This document shows, piece after piece, positions 23,035 through 34,219 of a DNA stretch of 64,000 nt. Within the stretch, counting starts at the first letter, position 1; every line of letters starts with the position of its first letter. Below the pieces are notes generated by a model. That model made no database searches. It saw nothing but the letters and a program-made list of their open reading frames with translations, and was not told the origin of the DNA. Source of the DNA: Hygrocybe punicea (lineage: Eukaryota; Basidiomycota; Agaricomycetes; Agaricales; Hygrophoraceae); assembly GCA_963556145.1 (NCBI GenBank), contig OY744470.1:2418001-2482000 (forward strand). Direction: 5' to 3'. The position numbers and the translations under genes were made by a program.

Positions 23035-24119
23035 TAGGGTTGACCACGGGTGTGGTACGGGTTGGGTTTGCCAATACCGTACCCGCACCCGTGAAGACCG
23101 TACCCGTGACGGGTAGCACCCGCCACGAACTGTATGACCCGCGGGTGCTACAGGTCTGTGGTGGGAGCTCGTTCCGCCCTGGTCATTGTCGACCTCGCGA
23201 ATGCCTCGCCATGTCAATTGACATGCGGCTGACGCGGTTCGCGAGGTCATTTGAGGGGGGGTCATGGTTCTGTCAACATTGTTGACAGTCCCCATGGCCC
23301 TTCATCCCCTGGCCCATCCTTGTCCCACGTCGCGTCGTTGCCGACCTCGTCACCGTTGGCCAATCGGCTGGTGTCGTTGTGGCCGTCATCGCCCTGGCCG
23401 TCATTGTCCTGGCCGTCGTCGTCCTGGCTGTCATGGTCCTGGCCGTCGTCGTCCCGGCTGCCATCGTTGTGGCCATCGTCGTCCTGGCCATCATCGTTCT
23501 GGCTGTCGTCATCATGGCCGTCGTCCATTGTCGTCCTGGCCCTGGCCCTCGTCGTCCACGTCCACCTCATCCTATCCACGTCATCGTCCCCATCACCGTC
23601 ACCATCCTTGCTATGGTATTCCATGTCGTTTGCGTTGCCACGTCATTTGTGTTGCCACGGGCTGCTTGACTGCTGCCGCCGTCTTTGCATACACGTTGGC
23701 CCACGTTTCGACGCCGTTAGGCCGCGGGCTCGCACTTGCGACTTCTTGGCAGCGGTGTCGTGGCTTTGAGCTGGTGTTGGTGCCCGATTGGCTGGGCGTT
23801 GGTGCCGGCGTTGTGGGATCGCGGTCTGGGACGCGTTTAGACGCGTCCTCTTGCAGGCGTGGGGTTTTGGGTTGGGGTTTTCGTGGTGGTATGGTAATTC
23901 AATACTATCTAAGAAAAGATAGTCAGTTTAATGTCAAATACAAAAGAAATGTACCTGAGGGCACGTAGCCCTGTTGTTGTCACCAACCCGTCGAAAACCG
24001 CGGTGTCGTGGGTACGGGTCACGGTTTGGTTGCGGGTGCCAAATTTGGCAACCGTACCTGTACCCGCGCCACCCGTGACCTAAAAACCGCGGGTAAACCC
24101 GTACCCGTGGTCAACCTTA
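23035..24119. mobile_element. Non-autonomous hAT-type element, 1085 bp
   Basis: Flanked by an 8-bp target duplication TGAATATG (23027-23034 and 24120-24127). Ends are inverted: TAGGGTTGACCACGGGT on the left, TAAGGTTGACCACGGGT on the right. The intact empty site is present at 56525-56532 in copy B of the host element. Subterminal GTACCCG/ACCCGT motifs are repeated at both ends. No transposase; the interior is a GTCGTCCTGGCC-type minisatellite. Confidence 0.92.
23370..23600. repeat. GTCNTCCTGGCC minisatellite
   Basis: About 15 imperfect copies of a 12-15 bp unit related to GTCGTCCTGGCC, inside the hAT element. All six frames stay open over most of it purely because of the repeat (Val/Leu/Ala, Trp/Pro/Ser or Asp/Gly/His-rich), so these frames are not taken as genes. 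Confidence 0.85.
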
Positions 24120-24437
24120 TGAATATGGAAACCAAATATCCGAGAATGGCAATTGTCAATTACGTGTCGAGATATTGTCAAGGTGGAAGTCAGAAGTATC
24201 AATGGTGGAAGGGTTTTGGTGCCGATGCCAAAGATAGATCATAACAAAGTAGAAACTGATCAGGAAGGTGATGGCAATGCTGCCAATAACAATTACGGTA
24301 ATGAGCTGTGTCGGGAGTACAGTCATTGTGATCGGTTTGTCGTGGGATAGCATAAACAAGATATCGAAGGGAAAAGACAATGTCAGTGACATCCGTCGGC
24401 AAGGAGACTATTCGGGTACAACAAGGTCACGTGGGAT

Positions 24438-24906
24438 TAGGGCCGGTCAGGGGTACACCCGCAGTGCTCTGGGGCTGTACTCGGACCCGTACCCATCACG
24501 GGTACGTACCTGAGGCCAAAAGTACAGGTATGGCACGGGTTTTGCAGGGGTACAGGAAGAAACATGCAAAATACGCCATTTTTACCTGTTTTTGGTGGTT
24601 TTTATGGTTATTGTGGACGGAATACTGGTCGGATCCCTTTAGTGTAAAGGAGCACAATGTTAAGAATACCGTGGGGAGTGTTGAGAGCATTTTTACATAT
24701 TTTTACAAGCAATGATTCTCATTATATCCCTCAAAAATAGCGAAAAATACCCCAAAAATTGAGTTTTTGATGTTTCTTCTCCCAAAAAAAATACAGCCCA
24801 TACCCGTGTGGGTACTGCGGGTATTCTGAGGCTGGACTCATACCCTTAACCCGTGGTACCCGTACTCTTAACCCCTGGGGGTATTGCATACCCTTGACCT
24901 GCCCTA
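24438..24906. mobile_element. Non-autonomous hAT-type element, 469 bp
   Basis: Flanked by the 8-bp duplication CGTGGGAT (24430-24437 and 24907-24914). Ends are TAGGGCCGGTCAGGGGTA and, inverted, TAGGGCAGGTCAAGGGTA. Copy B of the host element has no insertion at the matching place (about 56838). The same element recurs in reverse orientation at 63565 to the window end. Both ends carry CCCGTACCC-type repeats like those of the 1085-bp element. Confidence 0.9.
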
Positions 24907-25143
24907 CGTGGGATATGTCCATGGTTGGTCTGGATTGTTCTAGAAGAAGGGACAAAAAGAGAACAAGAATAAGAAAATACAAGGATGTCCGAAAGAAGAA
25001 ACAATGACGTTGAAAAGAATACAAAGGACAAAAAGAAATGAAAAAAGGAAGGTGTGCAGTGCAGAATCGTCATGGTGGGTATCAGAATGGGCATCGGGGT
25101 CGGAATGGGCATTGGGGTTGGAAGCGGAGTTGGAAACGTAACA

Positions 25144-26460
25144 CCTATTGTCAGGCAGATCTTCAAGATATTTGGTCTCAAGATAATTCAGGCACAAGCC
25201 AGGTCCCAATTATCTGGAGACCAAATAGTCCAAAACTCTGCCCTCACAATAAAAGCCATAGATATCGGTCTAGATATCCTAAATATTTGAATCATTTTCT
25301 CTTTTCTGAATACATGTTCAAAATAATGAAAACAATAAAGGCCTAAATAATTGTAATTTCTGTATGCACTATTTTCTGTATGAATACCACATTTAGATAA
25401 TATTATTTTCTGCAATATTTTCACAAGTGAGATAACAACACAAATAGTTTCAAAATGTTGACTAGATATCTGTGTATTATTTGATTGAAAAAAGTCCTCA
25501 TCCATCTCCTGTGTCAATGGGTGCCTTTCCATAAGAATAAATATATTCTGGGGAATAAATGCGGTTCCAGTCGGGGTTGGAACCGCTATGATTACAAATA
25601 AGTCAAAAGGTACCATAGGATGAATCAAAGGTAACATGGGAACAAGAAGTGACAGGCCAAAGGTCAGCAAAGATAAAATCTGGTTACTTTGGCAGGTCGG
25701 ATCTTGAAAACATATCTTGTATTCTATTCAGAGGGGTACCCCCCCTGTACAGATTTCGTGTTTATTCATTACATATATAGCCTGCTTTTGGAAACGGAGT
25801 CTAAATACTTTTCCGGGGTCTTTGCGGTATTGGAATTGTGTCCCACTATGGTGAAAATCTATGATTCCTGAATATATTTATTGTTACGGACAGGCACCCA
25901 ATTATGAGGTGGTGAAACCTTGACAAGCAAGGTAATCTATGAACTAGGAGTACGATAAGATGTGCGAGCGTGGGAATACCCAAAAGGGTCCTTCGACGTC
26001 TCTCTGATTCGGTATCCCCGCTGGATGTATCCCAGTGCCGAATTGTTGCCCCATTCAGTACACCTCCAGTTGGTTGGGTCCGCATTGCTACTCCGCCATG
26101 CTACCGGTTCAGGTCTTACCCTAACCGGGCCACTCCCTTCCAGCATTACACGCTTAGAGGTAGTACTCCGTAAAAAGAACACAGATGGTCTAGAGGTCAG
26201 GGCATGTGGTAGCCTTCTGACGAGATCCTTCGCCGGATCGAAACCTCTTGCCCGTAATCCTCTAACTTAGTCAGCGCAGCAAGTTGGACCACGTGCACCT
26301 TATCTTTGGAGACGGTGGCACGTGGGATGCCCTAGTGCCTGATCGTCAGCCTGTGCATAGACTACAATCTAGATCTTCAACATTTGGCCGTGTGAACATC
26401 ACGTGATTGCATTACATAAGGGTGCTGGTTCCTGAATCTTGATGGGGTCTGATAATCTTA
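25144..26460. other. Spacer before the duplicated block; small inverted repeat and pol III-like boxes
   Basis: 25169-25190 and 25207-25229 form an inverted repeat around TTTGGTCTC. 26186-26197 (TGGTCTAGAGGT) and 26235-26245 (GGATCGAAACC) resemble A and B boxes of a tRNA-type promoter, but no cloverleaf closes around them. An open plus frame at 25962-26270 has no recognisable domain. Confidence 0.35.
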
Positions 26461-26905
26461 TCCCGCTTCAAACTTGCCCCAAGAACCGCAACTCGGGACA
26501 TTCTGAACCAGCTCTTCCAGCACTTCCCGGAAGTACTTGGAAAAATCGGGGCATGAGCATTGCGCATTTATCACTCCAGGAATAGGTATGCACATTCTCA
26601 TCCCCGTCACCCGTGAATATGATATCGAGAATGTACGTGCAGGTCAGTTCAAGCCAAGTCCCTCCGCTAATCCCACCATTGGCTCAGTGGAGGAGGAGGA
26701 GCATGTTGAGGAGGACAGGGTGGAGCTCGTGGTGAATGACAAGGGCAGTAATGAGGAGCTCAAGAATGCGATAATGGGGCTGAAAGCGGTATGTTCTTCA
26801 TCGCCGATTCGTGTGATTTGGTGAGGAGAACAATGCGATGGACAGGTCAACCCATACGAGGAGGTCGCCTATGACATATACCGGCTGGAAGACTTTTGAG
26901 GACGG
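26461..26905 (+). pseudogene. NIF3-like gene, broken duplicate
   Basis: Copy of 11636-12088. Similarity begins just downstream of the original start codon, which is missing. A deletion removes most of the codons after KL near 26475, and a 2-nt deletion at about 26552 shifts frame. Downstream codons and the second intron are nearly identical to copy 1. It is therefore not able to encode the full domain. Confidence 0.85.
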
Positions 26906-27289
26906 TAGGTCCGTATTTCTTTAACGTGGCAGGAATGTAATTGGGTGAATCTGTCCCAAGTGGTTACTTATTACCAGTGTCCAAGAACTTACGTCCATAA
27001 CGGCTTGCGCTGTAACACGTTATCGATCGCGCCTACCCACGGAGAACTCCTTAGGATGTGGCCGAAACGTTCTCCAAGCCTGGTCGGACCCCAGGGTATA
27101 CTCTATATATATGTTATGCACACTGCCTCGTCACCATGCCACGATCTTGCGAGCCCGATTGTGCAATGACCATCGGCTACCGTTCGTTTGTTCCAAAAGG
27201 TATAAGTGACCCCCCACTCGCGTCGTTCAAATTTCGTAGCCCTTCTATCTTCTTATATCTGCCTTCTCCAACTTCCACCTAACCCTTCC

Positions 27290-28731
27290 ATGGCTCTCAC
27301 CAATCCTGTTACGCCCAACACGAGGGGATCCGACTTTGAAAGGTCAGTATCCGCTTTGGCTTCATGACCGCGCCGCGCCACTCAACCCGTCTGCATTAGC
27401 CAAAGCGGTCAGCATTCCGTTGAAAGCAGCGAAACTTCTGCACGTGAGAGTCTCGAAAGCTCTGCCGAGATCGCGTTCCTCGAAGAACCCTGTGCGTTGT
27501 CCAACGACGTGGAGGAATCACCCGCGTTCGATCTCGATCTTTTACCTGAAGACGATCAAGTGGAGTTCGAAGACGATCAGGTGGAGCTCGAAGACGATCA
27601 AATGGAGCCCGAACCTTACAAGCAAGGTTCCTGGGAACAACGGCTGAGCGAATTGCTTTTGTATGTCACTGACTTATTTTCTCCGTTGGGCAGCCAATTA
27701 AAATATTACTGGAATTTCCCCGATACTAGCACGGGGGGTGATACGGGTACTAACGCGGTAGACCAGCACCCAAACCTCAATACCGTGTTTGACGATAACG
27801 ATATGGATACTAATCATATTAACTCGTCAGTTCAGCCTTGCACGGTCGTCTACCATTCATCTTCATCCTTGTTCTAGCAACGGTCAAAGTAATGTTTATC
27901 CGCAAGCAACAATGCTTCCACCGTCGTGAGTCCCTCCTGCCCATTATCCCGCAGGGTTTACCATGGGTAGTAATGTTGCAGTCACGTCACTTCAACACGG
28001 GGGAGGCCCCTCAAACACAAACCATCTGTAAGTCCGTCCAATCTTTGGTTGACCTCAGGTACTAAAAGGTTTGCAGCCCGCCAGCCGAGCCTTACTACGT
28101 CCATCCAGCTCACTGGCAGCAGAAGCGAGCCGAAGTCATGTAAGTGTGAATTTTGGTGTAATTACATTCTCCCTCTTATATGAATACTTTCAGGACGGTG
28201 TTAAATTCAAATGTGCCAAGGACAACGTATCAGCCCATCCCGCTCCAGCAACTTCCCGTCGCAGCTCAGCAACACCCTGTCCCGGCTCAGCAGTACCCTG
28301 TAACCCCACCTCTGCCTGGAAATTTGAGTATGCAACAGTTCCTCCAAATGTTCCCCGGTGGCCAACCTCCACCGTTTCCTTTCATGCTGGTCCAGCAAGT
28401 CGGTCCCAACCCAAATACATTTCAATTCATTCCTTTCCCACCACCTGTCCCTTTTTTGATGAGCAACGGCAGTCGCTCTGGATTCCACCCCACCACCAGC
28501 ACATTTGTTCACGGGTGGTCTCGCCATGGTTTTCCCTTCCGGATTCTACAACATGTCGCCTCCCCAGCCTGGCGAGTTCATGTACGCTCCTCATGGTGCG
28601 GTGAACAATGTTGGCCATTCTCCTCAAGCTTGACGAGTGACAATAATGAGAATATCCAACCATGTTACGAGCCTGAAAGTTCACAACCGCCGCAATCTTG
28701 TCCAGACTTTCAACCTAGCGTCAACCTGTGA
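27290..28731 (+). CDS. Pro/Gln-rich protein of unknown function, copy 2 (altered C-terminus)
   Basis: Near-identical duplicate of 12483-13837, with the same start MALTNPVTP, acidic DDQ(V/M)E repeats and last exon beginning at about 28195. An 11-nt deletion in the last exon (about 28490, compared with 13682-13700) shifts the frame, so the C-terminus is replaced by a Ser/Pro/Gln-rich tail ending at 28731. Whether the product is functional is unclear; exon limits in the middle share the uncertainty of copy 1. Confidence 0.5.
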
Positions 28732-28766
28732 ACCAGCCTTCAGTGATTGTGATCTGGCGTTAGGAG

Positions 28767-29462
28767 AGGACCCCGGCTTGTCTGAACCTAGGATAGATCC
28801 CCAATCCGGACAAAATTTTGAGGTTTTGGTCAAAATGTCAGATGCCAATCCGGACATGGAGGGCCAGAAATGGTGGTACAGCCAGATCCATTGTCCGGAC
28901 ATGGCCATCCGACTTGCAGAAATGCCAGATCCGCGTCCGGACATCCTAACCAGGTAATGACCCCGGCGGACCATATTTATACTACCATATATAGCATCAT
29001 GTAACAGAAAAATTTGTTCAATGTCAACTGCTGCTCCTCATACAGCTCAGTTTCACCCTCTACCACTTATCTCAGACATGTCCCTTGTCAACCAAGTCAT
29101 CAACATTGAACTTGGAGAAAAAGAAGCCATTCTCTTCAGGACATTACAGAAATACCAAAAAATGTTGGCCAAGGATGTCAAGGAGTCCCAGAAGCACAGC
29201 CAAAGCAAGGAAGATGAGGAAATAGACTGATATAGCGTAGATACCCTTAGGTGAAGTAGAGGATTTTTTTGAGATTTTTTGGTAATTTTAGGGACATTTT
29301 TAGTATGCTAGATCCGTCATCCGGACATATTTTGGGTGTATATGTAGGCCAGATCCATCATCCGGACATCACACGACCCCAGAGCGAAAATTTTGTCCGG
29401 ACATATTTTTCAGAAATTGGCGGAAATCGGATCTAACATTTTTGGGGACAAGCCGGGGTCCT
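28767..29462. mobile_element. Non-autonomous transposon, hAT-like, 696 bp
   Basis: Perfect 15-bp inverted ends (AGGACCCCGGCTTGT / ACAAGCCGGGGTCCT) and a perfect 8-bp target duplication GTTAGGAG (28759-28766, 29463-29470). The empty site is preserved in the paralogous block at about 13963-13972. The palindromic motif TCCGGACA occurs at least seven times near both ends, as expected of subterminal transposase sites. The only frame, 29021-29230 (69 residues, ending in a Lys/Glu-rich stretch), has no known domain. Confidence 0.95.
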
Positions 29463-29834
29463 GTTAGGAGACACATCCGGGATCCTGTCTGATCTCCGAG
29501 TTGGTTCTCGAATACATAAATGATGGATGGTCTGGAGGATCTGATGGTCTGCCGCCATCCTTGGTCTGGACCCCAAAGTCGCTCAGAACATTTTGCGGCC
29601 ATCCTCCGGTTTTATCTCTTTCCTCACATTGATCGTCATCGTCATCCTATCCTATTCGAACTCTCATGCCTTGAAGCTAATGTATTTCGAGTACATTGTC
29701 TGTGATGTCCTTGCGCGGCGAACCAATTCCTTTCTGTATCAATTCAGTCATTGGTCATATCCAATTGTATCCATGCAAAGTGCTACCGCTGTGTGTGTGA
29801 GAGAGAAATAGGGTTCTGAGCAGGATAAGCACTA

Positions 29835-30236
29835 AGTGTCAACGTAATCGGGCAGTTGCATTCATAGTAGAGCCGAGTTGTGTATGTCTGACTTTACGAA
29901 TGATAGAGAACAGAGACCAACTGGCAGCACGAAAGTTAGAGGCAATCAAGACAGCTGACGTCAACCTACGTTCGTTCTCATTTGTGCCAGCGAGCGCGGT
30001 GATGTTGCCAAAGGTACCAAATGAGCTGCCGGGATTAGGGGGATCACCGAAAGGTCCTGAGTAACTCGCAGATCTATGAAACATGGTCATTTCGGATTTA
30101 ACAAGTCCCACCTTTGAGTGACATTCTGCGATTTTCTGCCTCAAAGACGACGAAGCCAAGACTCCCAATCCCTTCAGCCTCGTCTCTGCTGCCGTAGGCA
30201 CCTACTAGATAATGTTTGTCTGGAGAGAGGAAGCGT
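29835..30236 (-). pseudogene. Jacalin-like protein A, 3' fragment
   Basis: Near-exact copy of 14360-14760 covering the last exons only (MPTAAETRLKGLGV frame, then the FGTFGN block). The first two exons and the promoter are missing, so it cannot encode the domain. Confidence 0.85.
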
Positions 30237-30388
30237 CTACAAATGCTATGATAAAGGCCAAACACCTAGATTAATGTCCAGATTGGGACAACATTGAGCG
30301 GGATGGAAACACCCGTTGGAGATACTAAATTTTCTAAGTACTTTATAGCTATTGAAGATTTATTGAAGGAGGCCCTAGCTATGATAAA

Positions 30389-30443
30389 AACCCTCTAGTT
30401 AGAGGTGTCATCCGAATAGGATGTAACCTCTAACTAGAGGGTT
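30389..30443. repeat. Perfect hairpin at the duplication breakpoint
   Basis: Arms 30389-30406 and 30426-30443 (AACCCTCTAGTTAGAGGT and its complement) pair perfectly over 18 bp; after two mismatches CATCC/GGATG adds 5 bp around a GAATA loop. It lies in about 200 bp that replace the 2.3 kb found between the two lectin genes in copy 1. Confidence 0.9.
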
Positions 30444-30460
30444 AGGGTGGGCTTCACAGG

Positions 30461-30838
30461 TGTCTGTTCGGAGAGAGACTATCTTGTTGGCTCTTTCGGT
30501 CGCATAGACGCCAATAAAAATGTTGGAAGTGTCAGCTTCGTCGTCTTTGAAACGGCCAACGGCAGAGTGGTAGTGAAAGGTAGGACTTGCACCATTTTAA
30601 TATATATGTCGTCTATAATAATCCACGAATCGCCCAGGACCATAATATGCTATACCGCCATGCTTCGTATGGGACTTTCGGAAACTTCGTCACGCTTGCA
30701 GGAACTGATGAGAACCGCCGTACGTGCTTTCTGTTTGCTTCGGTGGTCTCTAATTTACGGCTGTTTTCCGCATCAGATGGCCTCTGCTCGCTTTCGTATG
30801 TTAAGAACGACTCGCCGAACATCCTGCTCTTGAAGTGA
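30461..30838 (+). pseudogene. Jacalin-like protein B, 3' fragment
   Basis: Copy of 17100-17479 beginning at exon 3 (ERDYLVGSFGR). The acceptor before exon 3 is lost (CGCAG changed to CGG) and exons 1-2 are absent. The exon bringing GPYA...YGTFG has a deletion. Not functional as a lectin. Confidence 0.85.
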
Positions 30839-30974
30839 ACGTCAGGGGGTTAAATTTTCTTTTGTCTGCGAGCCGCACGCGATTAGTTGTTCAGTTTCTG
30901 TGTGCTCCCTAGCTTCCCTTGTTGCCGTAAGCAAAGTCGATTGTGTAACATTACGCTTGAACACCTTGGTTGCG

Positions 30975-31165
30975 GCAAACCCGCTAACAACATGCAGGAA
31001 CCCTCGTGTTCAGTTGCAATCTTTCACTTGATTCTTTTGACGACGAACAAGTGGAGCCCCAACCATACGAGCGAGGTTCCCAGGGAACACCCATGTCATC
31101 GACTTATTTTCCCCAGAGTGGCGAATTGAAATGATATATAGCAATTGTCCCAATACTAATAGGAG
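30975..31165 (+). pseudogene. Relic of a third copy of the Pro/Gln-rich unknown gene
   Basis: Diverged match to 12725-12920: GACGAACAAGTGGAGCCCCA and the following GCGAGGTTCCCAGGGAACA align with the acidic repeat and YKQGSWEQ coding, followed by the CATCGACTTATTTTCCCC block. Frame is lost. It directly follows the lectin B fragment. Confidence 0.7.
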
Positions 31166-31242
31166 TTATTACAGTGGTTCAGGTCAGAAACGATCTTGAG
31201 CGTCATGAGATTGAGAAGGGAGCACATCAGACAATCGGGGGG

Positions 31243-34219
31243 TCAATTCCACCGGGCTTGAGCAAAGAGACCCAGCGCTTGGTTGGCCAGAACTGGGCTG
31301 TAAGTCTGGACGTCCGTCGAAGTGTAATTTTTCATCGTATGAATGTTGTTCAAGATCCCTAGCAACTGCGTTTCGATGAAGTCGACGAACACTAGGTCTA
31401 TCTCGGTGTCGCCGGAAACATTGGGCGGGTCCGAAGCGATGAAGGAGGGAGATGAGAAGAAGGGAAGTGGTGCATGCGGCGTGTCATCTCCCACTCCCGG
31501 ACAAGACTAGACGTACACCGGGCCAAGAAGTCAGCATGACAAGCAGGACAGATCATCACGGAGAAGAAATAAACCCACGTCGGTGGTGACATATCCCAAA
31601 GTCAGATTAGCAGCTGCGCGTCTCTCACCGTCCCTCTTGTCCATCTCCTCTAACCATTCGATATACCTCGAATCAACATATCCTCGAGAATACAGTTCGG
31701 ATTCTCGTTCCTCCAGCCCCCTGCGGCCGTTGGCTCCCGCACTGTTCAGCGCCGAGAGAACCTGGTTTGCCACGGAAGCAGGAATACCAGGAATGAAGAA
31801 AAACGCATCAGCGAAAGGCGACACGGTGAGCTGGTCGTTCACAGTGAAGGTTCCGCTGTAGATGTCAAAGCGTTGCGAGCCGGTGTTGGTGATGATGATG
31901 TTGGGAATGGCGGCACGAGAATTGTTAATAGCAAGTGCGACAGGTACGGCCTGTCAACCGAATAGTCAGCAAAGTTGGCCCGTAGTGGACGACGTGAGAA
32001 CCATACTCACACCGTTGATGAAGAGTGTCAGAGACGACTGGTTGGAAGGGTACGGCGCCCTGACACACGTCTGCAGTTCAGAATATTCAAATAGGCGGGG
32101 ATAATGGCTCACCGGCTCAGGTAGTAATCCTGGGGAGCTGTGCCAAATTTGAAATTGATGTTAAATCTGGACGCCAGCTGGTTGAGACCAGATGTGATCT
32201 CCTGGCCACGACTTGTGTCGAACTGATGATCATTCTTCGTGCTTGTATGATACTATGAAAGGATGAGGTCCCAAATCGTTAGGACACAAGGTGTTCATGA
32301 CATCGATTAATCACACCTCATATGTGACACGATTAGGATCAAGGTAACGACGGCTGAAGTTGAGATTTGCTGTACTACCTTTCTGGTCAAAATTGGCAGC
32401 TGTAAAATTTGGTGTCAACTCGAGTGAATGGTCATAGACAGTATTTGCCATACAGAGCCAACCTGGGAGGAGATCAGTCAGTGATACGGAGGACATAAAA
32501 ACGGCTGCTTACCAACAGTTTCCATATACCGTCCACTCTCAAGAGACATTGAGCGTCCGTCAAGCTGCACTACAGGTCCAATATAAGTATAAGTGATGGG
32601 TTCACGGTTGCAACTGAAGGTTCAAGCACTGACCACAGTCACGGATATGGGTGTGACCTAAGCAAGTAAATGAGTTACCACGAACCAGAAAACGGGAAAC
32701 AAACAGACCACCAAAGATCAAGATCGGCGTGGTGGGATGGACTGCGCGAACTGCATTAAAGACAAGCGGCCCTGAATGCAACAGGTCAATGGCAAGCATG
32801 ACTTACTACCTATCACAACTCACAATTGTCCCTTTGCACGGGCATGTGTCTACGGAACAGATGGATGCGGTTAGAACCACTCTCAGAACCCAACTTGACC
32901 GCCAACGAATATTGGCGTACCCAACGAGCAAGAACAAGTCAGGTTCGTCGAGGATTGCTTCTGCGAACTGAAAAACAACCTCAAATGAGCGAATGCATTT
33001 CTTGAAGGGTGTAAATAGAAGGGGAACGGAGGTGTCGGAAAACGCACCCATGTTTCCTGGACCATATCGGCGACTTTCTGAACAGTAGTATTCTTGTCGT
33101 TGCCAGAAAAGTCATAGAGTACGCCGAGAGCTGTAACCTTCCGTCCTCTTGAGATAACAAAACAAAACCTCATTCAACAAGTAAAATGCGAGCTATGGAG
33201 AAGTGCATGTACTTTCTTGTTTGGAATTTTGCAAAACGACCTGCACCAAATCCAATTCAAAGTTCATGAGACTAACGTCGCATTTCAAAAGTAACTATTG
33301 AAACGTACTCCCGACAGGTACGCTGACCACATTATTGTGCTCATCAAAAACTGTGATGTTGACATTGGATGATAGGTATCGTCCGTTAAACTTGGGCGCA
33401 AAGTTTTTGTACCTGACATCATCGTCGGTTAGATAGCGAACGATCCTCTGATTTAGAGACTGACATGTCATAGGTGTCGGCGTAGATATAGAGCTCGTGG
33501 CTAGTGAAAGTGAACGCGATAAGACTTATTGCAGTACGGGGAACATCAGATAAAGCTAGAAGAGTACGCACTTGCCGATTGCCAGGACGTCATAAGGGAG
33601 TTGCGAGTAAAACTCATTGGCCTGAAAGAAGCAGTGCGTTTGAGACAATTCGGTGAGTACATGCGGGGAAACTATACGTCATGACCGTCGACGCCACCGG
33701 GAGGGAATGCGTCAGTTAAGCCAGTCCCTATGGGAAAAGACACTAAAAGGACGGATTCAAATTTGAAAGCAGTGTCGAATACCATCATGCAGGTCCCCAG
33801 AATCAATCACAAGAAGGTCGACGTCCTTTTGCTGTTGTGGGGTTGAAACAGAAGTTATGAAGATAATTCTTGATTGTCAGACTTGCCTTGGCTATCTTCT
33901 TCATGTGGTCAACAAAGGAGAAAAAGTCACCCAAATCTCCACTAGAACAGAACGTGTTCATGAAAGATAGTTGTAGGAAGCATTGTAAGGCTTACCTGTA
34001 ATATGGCTCTGGGAATGAGGCTTTTTGATGCCCAAGTAACCATCCATGACTGTCAGTAGTATGAATAAAATTAATGTCACCCCATTCCAATGGACGAGAC
34101 GGTGGTGCCAAGGGAACTGAGGGTTGGGCTCGTTTATGCAAGGTATGGTCACGTCCCTCGTCACCTGGGCAGGCCCAGACGGCAACAGCTACTGAAAACA
34201 ACCCGAGTACGACCTTCAT
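31243..34219 (-). CDS. Secreted metallophosphoesterase, 5'-nucleotidase-like
   Basis: Minus-strand gene with about a dozen short introns. It starts [20 protein letters not shown], a signal peptide. Metal-site motifs are all present: IHTTDSHGW (motif I, about 34100), DSGDLHDG (about 33815), GNHELYIY (split by an intron, about 33575/33502) and [10 protein letters not shown] (about 32700-32640, also interrupted). The C-terminal half holds [22 protein letters not shown] followed by a long tail to 31243. This is the calcineurin-like phosphoesterase fold with a 5'-nucleotidase-type C-terminal domain, as in yeast YHR202W. It probably hydrolyses extracellular or vacuolar nucleotides or phosphate esters. 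Exon limits were not all fixed. Confidence 0.85.

Larger units (their letters stand above)
21886..25143. mobile_element. LTR-like element, copy A, broken by two hAT insertions
   Basis: Starts TGTTATGGATCGCTTCTGCAG and ends ACGTAACA, like copy B at 54519-57045, with which it is colinear (21886-22012 to 54519-54645, 22020-25143 to 55535-57045). It lacks about 0.9 kb found in B after the left end and contains two hAT insertions. The flanks GGAAG and CCTAT do not match, so no target duplication remains. Between the insertions, minus-strand frames conserved with B encode a hydrophobic helix (LITVIVIGSIAITFLISFYFV, about 24290) and a Pro/Thr/Ser-rich tail (about 22550-23020). Confidence 0.7.

Noticed and set aside
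23251..23968. Val/Leu-rich or Asp/Gly-rich proteins in the 1085-bp hAT element
   Set aside because: Open frames in all phases are caused by the minisatellite.
26170..26260. tRNA gene
   Set aside because: Box-like motifs are present, but acceptor and anticodon stems do not pair.
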